A stretch of DNA of 64,000 bases from Anodontia alba (taxonomy: Eukaryota > Mollusca > Bivalvia > Lucinida > Lucinidae): the NCBI GenBank assembly GCA_964016985.1, contig OZ024825.1:7665445-7729444 (forward strand). The letters are read 5' to 3'. The stretch's first letter is position 1. Each line of letters starts with the position of its first letter. Position numbers and translations under genes: made by a program. The notes under the pieces are model-generated. The model searched no databases. It was not told where the DNA came from and saw nothing but the letters and a program-made list of their open reading frames with translations. This document shows, in pieces, positions 1-10,900 of this stretch.

Positions 1-463
1 GACCGCATATGCCCGAAGACACGTTTTGGCATGGCGCGGCCCATGTGATATACCCTTCTAAATTCGACCCATCGGAACCATAATTTTCAAACCATCACCA
101 TGGAAACCGATACTTGCACATTGCGGTAGAACTTCTCCCCTCTCATTCTTAGTAAATGGCTCTCCCCGAGGAAAGAAGGATGAATTCGAAAAAAGGGGAG
201 AAGGCAACAGATCATTAAGGGGAATCGATATACGATCAGGGGAGGCGACTCTGTCAAAATTGTTTTGCGTCCCTTTGGAAAAGGGGTTTACTCTCAAAGG
301 AAGGACTTTGCCTATCTTGGGAACATATTCTTTCCTTTTAGAGTAGACTCATTTTCAGAAAGGCCTTGGCGTGTAGGAAGGCTTACAGAAGTCAGGTCAC
401 AAAAGTTTTCTCACTTGGTGGAAGTGGAGGAAACTCTGCCAGGAATTTCAAGTCCCGTCACTA
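1..463. repeat. Dispersed repeat material, family O and relatives
   Basis: No gene is seen. Positions 1-60 resemble 39497-39565 (both carry a GAAGACA..TTTTGGCATGG..CGGCCCAT-like run). The stretch 120-370 carries the CTTTTAGAGTAGA and TTTTCAGAAAGG motifs of family O, which recurs at 49555-49720, 57600-57758 and 58620-58790. Open frames here are short and not conserved-looking. Confidence 0.5.
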
Positions 464-1069
464 AGAAAACACGCGTATTCAAATATATTGAAAATTTCAC
501 CACTAAAAACTGAAATTTTTCAGATGAAAATTTTGATATACAGTTGACTCTCGCTATCTCGACCTCACTTATCTCGAATAACCGCTTATCTCGAAGTGAA
601 AATCTGGTCCCTGCCTAAACATGAAAATCTAACAAAATGTAAAAAATATTGTGAAAAAGAGGAGAAATTGCTCTTTAGGAGCAATTTCTCCTCTTTTCCA
701 CAATATTTTCAATATATCTCTAACTTCAAGAGTCCAATTACATATATATTTGTTAAATGTGGTTAATCGAATTAGTTTTCTCAATTCTGCAAATCTGATA
801 TGTCGAGGTACGGATACCTTGAAGTATTTTAGATAGTCCCTTGGAATTCGAGATAACGAGAGTCGACTGTATATATATTTGTTTTTTTCATATTTCTGCT
901 CAAAACATAGATTGTGTGTACTCGTTAGAACCTCCTCGGCGAGTACCCACAATCTATGTCTTTTAGCAAAATAAGAAAAATAAATGTATACCCCTGTAAA
1001 CCCCAGTCTTACTATATAGATGTGGAGTTTAAGGGGGTCAAAATTATATAGTTATGTTTTCGTGATGCA
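464..1069 (-). mobile_element. MITE family A copy 1, interrupted by MITE B1
   Basis: The left end (AAGAAAACACGCGTATTCAAA) and right end (ATGTTTTCGTGATG) are the two ends of family A. The body is split at 540 by a B element, and the family A palindrome resumes at 886-975 (CTCAAAACATAGATTGTG.. and its imperfect complement). It therefore predates the B insertion. Confidence 0.8.
541..869. mobile_element. pogo/Tigger-like MITE, family B copy 1
   Basis: Terminal inverted repeats CAGTTGACTCTCGCTATCTC and ..GAGATAACGAGAGTCGACTG are flanked by TA on both sides (539-540, 870-871), the duplication made by Tc1/mariner/pogo transposases. The centre (about 640-715) is a long hairpin built on GAGGAGAAATTGCTC. 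There is no coding capacity. It is nested in family A copy 1. Confidence 0.85.
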
Positions 1070-1156
1070 ATATAAAAGCGCCTGTTTTACCTTGTGTCAT
1101 TTTAAGAGCTCAGAATCCAGAATTGTGTCGATACTGGGCAGGAGAAGTAAATTTGT

Positions 1157-1260
1157 TTAAGCTCACTTGAGCCGACGGATCCGGGGGAGCTATTGTGATC
1201 GATCTCTGTCCGTCGTCGTCCGTCCTTCCCTTTGTCCACAATTTCTTTAAATAACATTTC
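1157..1260 (-). mobile_element. Helitron-like 3' end, inverted, with GACGGACGACG run
   Basis: On the minus strand this reads GGACGGACGACGACGGACAG, then CACAATAGCTC, a GC-rich inverted motif and GGCTCAAGTGAGCTTA. This is the same order of modules that ends arrays T3, T4 and T7 (GACG-type run, AATAGCTC, hairpin, then CTAA or similar). The body to the right (1260-1445) is short and shows no clear tandem unit. Confidence 0.45.
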
Positions 1261-1739
1261 CTCCTAAATCACTGAATGTATTCTAACAAAACTTGGCTGA
1301 TATGATCTTTGGATGGTCCTCTTTCAAAGTTGTTCAATGAACTATATGCAATGCAGGACTCGTGAAAGCTCTAGGGTAAAACATGGTCCCGCCCTGGGGA
1401 TAACTTGTTTTACATAGAGCCATATAGGGAAATACTAAAAATATGAGAATTTCCGTAAAATGAATGAACGAAAGAAAGAAAGATAAATAAAAAACAAATA
1501 AGACTCAGACACCCTTAAGCAGGAAGCTGGCTCTGCCCAAAGAATGAGGTAGAAGGGCCCACTGCTCTTGAATGGTTAAATTATCTTACACGAATGAAAC
1601 CTGCAAAGTGTGTCACTGTCAATATTAAACGAAGGAATACATCAGATAAAAATGATATACCTGACCACTGGAGTCAGGTTTCTAAATTATCCGTTACAAG
1701 TGATCAACTCCAAACAGAAAACAACCTTATGAATATGGA

Positions 1740-1885
1740 CGAGCGTAGACCCAGATTAGCCTGCGCATCCGTGCATTCTGATCAGGGTCTAGTATGTTCC
1801 CTATGAGAAAGCTTAAGGTTTATACATTCTATTAGAAACCAGCGTAGACTCTGATCAGACTGTGCAACTGCGCAGTCGGGTCTGT
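1740..1885. repeat. MITE family N copy
   Basis: It contains the diagnostic GCGTAGAC..GATTAGCCTGCGCATCCGTGCATTCTGATCAGGGTCTA half and a second half with GCGTAGACTCTGATCAGACTG. Family N is an imperfect double hairpin with a GCGAAGACTC..GATCAG..GCGCA core. Confidence 0.6.
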
Positions 1886-1964
1886 CTACACTAGTCGCAT
1901 TGCCATTAGGTTGTTTTCAACCTGGAGGGACTCAAGCAAAATTAATATGGGCCGCTCGGATAAT

Positions 1965-2153
1965 AACCCATTGTAAACTGAATGAACTCTCCCACACTAT
2001 ATATTGGAAGATTCTAATTTCGATTTGAGGCATGTCAGGCTATGTGATTTAGATATTACTAGAGAAAAGTGTTGAACTATTTGCAGCGTCTGATCTGGGT
2101 CTGCGCTGTTTGCCAATTACCCTTTTAGGGCTTTCCAGTCGACAGTGGGTTAA
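1965..2153 (+). mobile_element. MITE family K copy 1
   Basis: The ends AACCCATTGTAAACTG and GTGGGTTAA match family K (second copy at 11151-11377). It carries one degraded half of the shared core (GCGTCTGATCTGGGTCTGCGC followed by TGTTTGCCAATTACCC). Confidence 0.6.
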
Positions 2154-2231
2154 GCTAACGGCTTCAGGTTCAGATAATCCTGTAGGGTCCGCAGGGCCAT
2201 CCTAGTCTATTTTGTACATTGATGCATTTCA

Positions 2232-2301
2232 ACAGAGCCTTCGCTGGCCGCATACAGGCCCGGTCGATACGACCGGGCCTGTATGCGGCCATCGAAGGCT
2301 C
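2232..2301. repeat. 70-bp near-perfect palindrome (family R)
   Basis: CAGAGCCTTCGCTGGCCGCA is mirrored by ..TGCGGCCATCGAAGGCTCTG around a CCGGTCGATACGACCGG centre. It is probably the core of a small MITE; no second copy was noticed in the window. Confidence 0.7.
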
Positions 2302-2472
2302 TGACTCGGTCTTAGCTGGGCCTTTGTTTTCTGCATATTTTCGCATTGGGCGACCCATATATCAGTTGAAACAACAGAGATGCCCTAGATTATGTATGTT
2401 AACAAATAATGCCTAACATGACTTGACCTACATGTATGCCTTCTATTATCGTTTAAATCTTGTTCTGCTGAA

Positions 2473-2612
2473 CCCAGATATGCCCCGTCTTTACAAACAG
2501 TGTAGAAGCCAAATGATCTGGATCTGCACTGTTTGTCACTAAATATGTGAATTTGTATCCATAGTCTGGATCAAGCAATCTGATTGGCTGAACATTAGAA
2601 CTGGGTGTGGTA
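2473..2612 (+). repeat. MITE family L copy 1, shared core beta
   Basis: It contains ACAAACAGTGTAGA..ATGATCTGGATCTGCACTGTTTGT followed by ATGTGAATTTGTATCC and CAATCTGATTGGCTGA. The same arrangement is inverted at 60985-61090, so L has its own flanks around the widely shared core. Confidence 0.55.
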
Positions 2613-2767
2613 TCTTGATTAATTATGCATGACAAGTCTTAAAGGAAGAAGTTCAGACAGTGCCATAGAGAAATCACAGTGTGCCTCCGATATCTGGAGA
2701 CATTTTACTAAGGCTGTTACTTATGATAAAGTTGACATTTCAGTTCACGTGACGAACCTAGATCTTC

Positions 2768-2945
2768 ATGGTAACCATGACAACAGGCACACAGTCAATG
2801 TCATATCGGCGATATCTGGAAAATTTCAAACACCACGTTTACGCTGCCTATAGTGAGAAAAATGCTAGAGAGGTTAGACTAGTTCTTGATCATCTCAGAA
2901 GAGCTGGACTAAAGGTGTACGATCCTGCATTTGAGCGACAACCAG
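2768..2945 (+). CDS. TIR gene coding exon 1 (N-terminal half of TIR domain)
   Basis: It encodes 59 residues plus one base. HHVYAAYSEKNAREV is strand A and helix A of a TIR domain, LKVYDPAF is strand B, and RQPG is the start of the BB loop, which is completed by the next exon (PG|KSIF). The donor is CCAG|GTACTC. The ATG at 2768 has G at +4; later in-frame ATGs at 2777 and 2795 are alternatives. The acceptor-like TTGACATTTCAG ending at 2743 could begin a partly untranslated exon. Confidence 0.75.
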
Positions 2946-4850
2946 GTACTCGCTTTCTTTCTATTTCACCTGCCAAATGACGCCCGAACGAGTGGAAGTG
3001 ATTACGTGACAGAAGTCAGAGCAGTAGTAACCCATTTATGTCTGGGCCCAGTTGTTCAAAGCGTCGTTAGCTTAACGAGCTCGTTAAGGGTCATTTCGTT
3101 AACCGTTTTAGCGGATTCAATACCTAATATTCTGATATTTTTTGCTGAAAAAATGTGAGTAGCTTTTGCACTGCAAAAGCTACTCACATTTTTTCAGCAA
3201 AAAATTTCAGCATATTTGAGTACCATTCGATGTAAATTTGAACGAATCGTTAACTAACGTCATCGTTTGGCCCTGGTGTTTAATAAAAGGAATATTGGCA
3301 AACACTGTGGATCTAGATCAGGATCTACACCGTCTCCATTTAGTACAGGAATTTCTGTAAAACATAGTAATGATAGAAAAAACTAACAGATACCCATTCT
3401 GTTAGAATGGACCTGACCAAAGAGTTATGGTAGAAGAGTCCACTCGTCATAAATGGGTCAAACAGATTTCGGTAATTTCCAGCTGGTGGCACTTGCCATG
3501 GTTTGGAATGAAACGTTCACTTTGCTTACCTTCACGGTTTGTCACTTATTATTGTCCCACGCCTTTTCGAAGTAAAAAGAGGGGATATAGTATTTGATTT
3601 TCCTTGGTGCGTGATGGAGTTTGAAGTAGGAACCTTGTGAACGCAACTCCTCCTTCAGTGTTAAACCAATCCTTCTGAAACTTTACAGGTGTTTTAATCG
3701 TGGTCTGAAGATATGCATGTGCTTTTTTTTTTACAGAAGCCTTTTTTTTTTTGGATTTTTTTTTTTTTTTACTTTTTTTTTCACAACTTTAACTTAGATA
3801 TTTTTGCCTGGTTCCGAGTTTGTAGAGGTACCTTATGAGCGCAGCTCTTGGTTTTATACTGATCCTTCTGAAAATTAAAAGGTATTTAAACCATGGACTA
3901 AAGATATGCATGTGCTTTTTACAAAATCTTGAAATTATTATTTTCACTTTTTTTATTTTACATTTTTAACTGGACGCTTCAATGCTAAGAAAGTGTATAT
4001 GTAGTAGGTACCTTGTGAGCGCAACTCCTCCTGCAGTTTGATGCCAAACCTTTTGAAACTTTATAGGTGCTTTAATCATGGTCTGAAGAAATGCTTTTCA
4101 CTGAATCTTGCTTTTTTGTTTAACTTTTTTCACATTTTAAACTTAGACTTTTTCCATGCTTCAATACTATAACTGTGAATACATACAGTCGAACCTCAAT
4201 GGCTCGGACATCTTTGGGACCATGGAAATTCGTTCGAGACATGGGTAGTTCGAGCCACTGAGGGTTAATCATGGCACCAGTTCAGGAAGCAAATAGCGAT
4301 AATTTAGGAAAATATTTTCGATTTTCTACAGTGATTGTATGTTGAGTATACTCATTAGAATCGCCTCGATGAGGCGATTCTAATGAGTACACACAACATA
4401 AAATTTCACGATAAAATAAGAAAATTTCCTTAAATATTTGTTTTCTTGAGCTATTGTAAGAAATTCGTAGGGCCTCAAAAAAACGAGTTCGTAAACGAGC
4501 CATCGATGTTCGAGCCATCGAGGTTCGACTGTAGTAGGCATAATGTGGGCACAACTCCTATTACCGTTTTTAACCGTTCCTTCTGAAACTTTACAGGTGT
4601 TTTAATCATGGTCTGAAGAAGTGCATATGCTTTTTACAGAATCTTGAAATTATTTTTGTTCCTTTTTCGCATTTTCTAATATAAGACTAATTTCACGCAT
4701 CAATACTATGAAAGTGTATAAGTAGAAGGCACCCTGTGAGCGCAACTCGTCCCACAGTTTTAGGCCAATCCTTTACAGGTGTTTTACTTGTGGTCTGAGG
4801 ATTGCATGTGCTCTTGGAATCTTGAAATTAAAAAAAAAAATATCTATCTA

Positions 4851-4937
<87 letters not shown>

Positions 4938-7900
4938 TTTTTTTTTTCGCATTTTTAACTTCGCCTTTTAGTGCTTCAATACTACCGGAGTGGACAAGGG
5001 GTAGGTACCTTCTGAGCGCAACTCCTCCTACAGTTTTGGGCTGATCCTTCTGAATTTTTGTTGGTGTTTAAATCATTGTCTGGAATTTAGCATATTCTTT
5101 TAATGGATTCTTGAAATTATTTTTTTCTCTTGTTCTTACATTTTAATTTAGATTTTTTTAGCCTACCAGAGCCGAAGGCTCCTGGTCAGCTTATAGGATA
5201 GACAGTTATCCGTCGTCGTTGTCTGACATCATCATTTGACGTTTGTTAACAAACTCATTTTAACAGCTCAAATAAAAATAAGGCGGGGGTCATAAATTCT
5301 CTATGGAATTTACTTGTTTATGATAAGACGGAAACCGTCATTGCTGAAAGTGCAGCAGATATGATCCAACAAGTTGGATTTGTACAATAGAATTATATTC
5401 TGAATGAAATTAAAGCAGTCTTTTGTAATTTGTGAATAAAAACAATACGAATAAAGGAATGCGTGTAAAATGTCTCTGAGATGCCTGTAAAAAGGAAAAA
5501 AAAAAAAAATCTTTCGATGATATTTTACCGGCAAAAAGAAAGCATAGGTGTGTAATACCACAATCACAAAGCACAGCCTATCCGAGGCACCGAAAGAATA
5601 ATGGATAATAAGGATAAAAAAATGCCACATATCAAACTGCCGACGCACGAACAAAGAAAAGCTGAACAGAGGAACCCCTTTGGAAATGTCCGTAGAAAAA
5701 CTACAGGGGGTAGGGGCGGTTCTTAAACCAGTTTTTTTTTTTTTTTCTCGTGCGAAGCCACATCTTTAATTCTAAATTCTGTTGCAGCTCCAAATTGCAA
5801 GATATGTTCGGCCCGCATAGGGTCCGTCTTCCTCATCAGTGAAACATCACAGTTAAACACCACAAACAAACACAGATAAACAATCATAGCACTGACAGCA
5901 CTGGCGGGTCGATTGTCTCTAAGTGTAGGCTAAAAATGGTCCTGAACGGTGACTTAGGACTATTTCATTTAACCTATAATTTCTTGTGATTCAAACAAAC
6001 AATGCAGACCCTGATCAGACGCCGCGTTCTGCGTCGTCAGATCTGGGTCTGCTCTGTTTGCCAAAGTCCCAAATGTCCCAGTCCAGGTTTTACAGAAAAC
6101 ATTGGGACTTTGAAAAACCTCACTGGAAAAACGAAAAACAAGCGACATAATCCAATCTACTTGCGTGACTGCTATCCGCCCGGAGTTACCTTGCTTAGTG
6201 GATAAACTGATACAGAAGTCCATTATCATCGCCTGTCAATTATTGATTACATGCTCGGTAGTTTCCGCCACTGCCGATTGTCGGAAATACGAGAATTTCT
6301 TAAACAAAAAGAACAATACCACTGATAGAAATGTCAAAAAAGGACCAAAAAGTTTATATTTGATTTTAATGAAACAAAAACCAAATTTTTCAGCAGGCTT
6401 TTCTGCACAAAATGCCACCAACAAAAATATTCCAAATTGTAATTTAAATGAATTATTAGTAAGTTAGAAATTCAAACAGCTAAAAAAATCGTCGTTATCA
6501 CTATATTTTTAATCATTTGAAGGGTGCCTTTAAAAAACCTAAGAAAGGACCAAAAAGTTTTCGTTTTAAAAATATGAAAAATGTATCAGCGTATTCCTGA
6601 TAAAAATTGGAATCAAAAGCTACCAGCAAAAATATTGTATTATTTTTCATACTTTCAAAACTTGATGTGTAATATAGCTTTCCTATATAAGTCTTTACAT
6701 TTTACGGTAGCGGTTCGCACAGGTAAATCTTGGGCGGCGATTTTTCAAGCTTGGCTATAACCCTCTTTCAACAGCACTCTGACGTCACAGCGACAAGCCA
6801 AGCGCGGCTATAAATAGCCTTTTCATGGATTTCGTCTAATGCGCGGTTTGATTACATTTGTCAGTGATACGAGTAATTACGTGGACAACTACCTTAAGCT
6901 AATTTTGGCATTTCTACACTATGGCCCGATTATAAACAGTCGACCCAAAAATACTATGATGACACAAATCAAACGACACATAAAAGGTTCACGACATTGA
7001 CCCGGCAGGCACATGACGTAAATACAACGTCGCCTCAACGTCGATGCAACGTCATGACGTTGCATCGACGTTGAGGCGACGTTATATTTACGTCATATGC
7101 CCGCTGGGGATAGTCAGGAGCCAACCTTCTGATACAGACTGAGGACGGAGCTGTCATTTAATCCGAGGACCGACTCACCGTCTTGAAATTAAAGAGAGAA
7201 GCAACGTTATCAACCATAATTGTGTTAACAACCATTCATGCAGTTTGCCGCATACTATCAATGTGGTAGCCTATCTTTTTGTAGCGATTGACATTTTGTT
7301 TTAAAAATTGTTCCGAAAAAACAGTTTTGCTTACAATTTTTTCTAATTTTACAGACTTCGTCATCATGGAACTCAGATTCCGATAGCTCTTCTTGCAAAA
7401 GTGATTTTAAACCAGTGTTATTAATTCATAATGACGGCGATAAAACTTAGGTAATCTAAGACTTAGGTGTTCTATGGGTCAACAAATGCACATCCGGAAT
7501 TGTTACCTATTTAGGACACTATTTCATTGGTCAAATAGTACATCATGCGGCGTCTGATCAGGGTCTCCACTGTTTGCGAATAGTGAAGCCATTTTTTTTT
7601 CTCAAGGAATATCTACGTCACATGGCCTGACATACCTAAAATTGTCATCGGACTTTTCCCATATATAGTGTGGAGAGAGTTTATTTAGTCTAAATGGGTG
7701 AAAGATTTCAATGTCAAAACAACGGTGTTCCAGTCATTTCAAGATGATGACAAATTGATCCCAAGATAAACTCGATTGGGATTCCAACCAAGGACCGCCA
7801 GATCAAGAGTCGATCCCTAAAACTACCGCTCTTACATTGCTTCTATGTAATGCTGCCATTTGTACAGTCGACTCTCGTTATCTCGAATTCCAAGGGACTC

Positions 7901-10900
7901 TCTGAAATCCTTCGAGATATCCGTACCTCGACATATCAGATTTGCAGAATTGAGGAAAAAATAATTCGCACAACCACATTAACAAATATATATGAAATTG
8001 GACTCTTGAAGTTAGAGATATATTGAAAATATTGTGGAAAAGAGGAGGAGCAATTCTCCCCTTTTCCACAATATTTTTTTACCTGTTGTTAAATTTTCAT
8101 GTTTAGGCAGGGACCAGATTTTCACTTCGAGATAAGCGGTTATCCGAGATAAGCGAGGTCGAGATAACGAGAGTCAACTGTATTTATTTATTTCAGGAAA
8201 AAGTATCTTTCACAAGTGGCTACAAAATGGCATTCACAAATCAAAGATCACCTTACTATTCTGGTCCAAAGAATTCAAGCAGGACGTATTATGTGCGTAC
8301 CAGTCTGAGAATGCTATGATGAGAAACATTCTATCCAAAGGTCGCCATATTGTCATCTGCGTCGTGATTGATAATTGCAAGATACCAAAACTTTATGAAA
8401 AGTTTGACTGCATCTATGCATGGAAATGGAAAACAAATCCTCCAGAAGCTCTAGAAAATATTTGGAAATCTCTTATTGGTATGATACAATATACAGTATA
8501 ACCCCAGTTGCTCGAACCTGGATGGCTCGTTTACCGTGAATAATTCGAACTCTTTTTCAGTCCCTACAAAATACTTCCAATAGCTCAAGAAAACAAATAT
8601 TTATGGATTTTTTCCTATTTTATCATGGAATTGTATGTTGTGTGTACTCGTTAGAATCGCCTCATCGAGGCGATTCTAATGAGTACACTCAACATACAAT
8701 CATTGTGTAGAAAATCGAAAAGATTATCCTAAATTATCGCTATTCGCTTCCTGAACTGATGCCATGATTAACCCTCAGTGGCTCGAACTACCCATGTCTC
8801 GAACGAATTTCCATGGTCCCAAAGATGTTCGAGCTATTGAGGTTCGACTGTAATCACTTTTTGTCTTTTCCTTACGTGTTGATCTTCATACGGGCTCTGA
8901 AATCTGCCTATATAGGCTATGGTGGAGGCCCTTAGAAATTTTTGCGCAATTATGGCATACCTGAAAGTAGAGTTTAGCGCAAAGCTGCTATGGGGCATGG
9001 GGAATTAGTATCATTATTGTATATGAACAGAACCAATCTAACCAGCTCTGCTACTTTCTGTTTTGATTTGATTTGTATTTCCAAAGGATACCAACACGGG
9101 AATGGTTTGCATCATATCATCGGCCATAGTGTGCTTGTGTGAAGACGGTAAACATAGACCTGTACTTCGATTTATTGCTGATATTATAATTTCTGGTCCT
9201 TAGGGACATTTAGACTCATATAATATATCTATATACACCACAACCTCTTTATAACACTATTGTCGGGGTCCATAGCATAAACCGAGTTAGTTCAACAACC
9301 ATGTTATATCCTAACAAAAATATATAGATTATATTGAAAAAAATGACCATTTATGGTCATTTTTTCTATATAATCTATACATTTGTGGGTCCATCTTTGA
9401 ACCGTGTTATATCCAAAACCGTGTTATAACGAACCGTGTTATAAAGAGGTTGTAGTGTATAGAGACCCGCTCAAAGCTGCTAGATGGCGCGAGGAATATG
9501 CTTTTTTTTCACTTTTCCTCATGAACAGACTCACTCAAACTAGGATTTTTTTTTCACTTTTCCTCTGTAGTTTCGAAGTATTTCTGCTTCGGAATGTTTT
9601 CTGGCAACGATCTGACCAGTCACAGCTTTGGATGATTCAAAATGTTGTACAGAAATAAATGATTTTGTAAATCATTTTGCAGCATACAATATAAACCTCA
9701 AGTATTCGGACAGAAGGGCCATAGCAAACAGTGTACGCTGCTACTCATCGAGCAGTTTTTAGGCACATCAACAGATAGTCAGATGGCCTTGATAAGATTT
9801 TAGAAAAATATAGGACTTATGGTATCCTAATATTTAGGATAAATATAGTATGCAATTATGATATGTTTACTTATCGTATTTTACAGCTCGTCTGGAATGT
9901 ACCCAGCCCTTTGGGTTCGGACAAAGAATTTCGGCGATTGCACACAAGAAATCAGTATTATCGTCCTCCCAGCGCAACACAGGCAAGCCTAAGGTGTCTC
10001 TAAACAGAGATATTAATACATTGTTAAATTTCAGAAAAATAAAGACAGTTCTTGAAAATTGCATTCTTACCTGTAAAAACCATGGATGTAACTACTCTTG
10101 TTTTGGAAAATATAAAACAGTTTTATGCACATGTGACAGATTGTAAGTTCGCACAGATTCCGTGCCCGAATAAAAAATGCAGACAGAGCATTCAAAGGGG
10201 AAGAACAATGAGGCATCACAAGAAGTGCCGATTTAAGCAAATAAAATGCCCGAACGATGGGTGTAAGATGGAGTTTACTCCGCGAGACTTCAGAAAGCAC
10301 AGACGCATATGTAAATATAGTAACAAGATTTGTCCGAACCATAAATTTGGTTGCAAAAGCTTTTTTAAATTGAAAGATACGGAATCGCACTTAAAGAAAT
10401 GTGAATATCAAATGGTTGATTGTGACATGTGTGATGAAAACGTAATTCGTATTGAGCTAGAAGACCATAAAACTAAACGATGCTTCAATGGGCTAGTTTC
10501 TTGTCCTCGCTGTAACAGCAAGATCAAACGTGGCAACCTTGAAAGGCACACGCAAATGTGTCTTCAACAAGAAATCAATGTCAGTAATAACACTTCCACT
10601 GCCAGACAGGTGCACGAAAAGTTCTTTCAACCATTTCCTGTCTGTTCGTTAGACAAGAACAATCGCTCTGGACCGGGTTCCGACCTGCCATTAGCGACCA
10701 ACACCTGCACCAATTCTTATCAAACCTGTGAGAACTGTGGAGACAGTCTTGCTATGAAAGATGAAAACAGGCACAGGAAATATTGTAGCCAGAATCAAGT
10801 ATACGGTTACGACGAACCTCGTCTTTCGAAGTAAGTAACAATTATTTTACTCATATATTTAAAAGGGACTCTTTGCAATTTGTAGATTTTCAGTTATATT

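Larger units (their letters stand above)
3570..5157. repeat. Tandem array T1, ~200-240 bp units
   Basis: About six to seven diverged units share GTACCTTGTGAGCGCAACTCC, a CCAATCCTTCTGAAACTTTA phrase, GGTCTGAAGATATGCATGTG and TCTTGAAATTATT. The array is interrupted by MITE C1 and an (AT)n tract and has several long T runs (3723-3780). It lies in intron 1 of the TIR gene. No coding potential is seen. Confidence 0.8.

Noticed and set aside
5310..5654. 114-codon minus-strand frame with hydrophobic segments
   Set aside because: The hydrophobicity comes from translating A/T-rich family I repeat; no splice partner or homologue recognised.
9994..10120. Intron inside the zinc-finger exon (GTGTCT.. to ..AAACAG)
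   Set aside because: The frame from exon 3 start stays open straight through this stretch (VSLNRDINTLLNF..) and supplies the first Cys of finger 1; removing it would lose half a finger.
10088..10120. 33-base micro-intron explaining the frame change
   Set aside because: Its length is a multiple of three, so it would not change frame, and it is too short for an animal intron.
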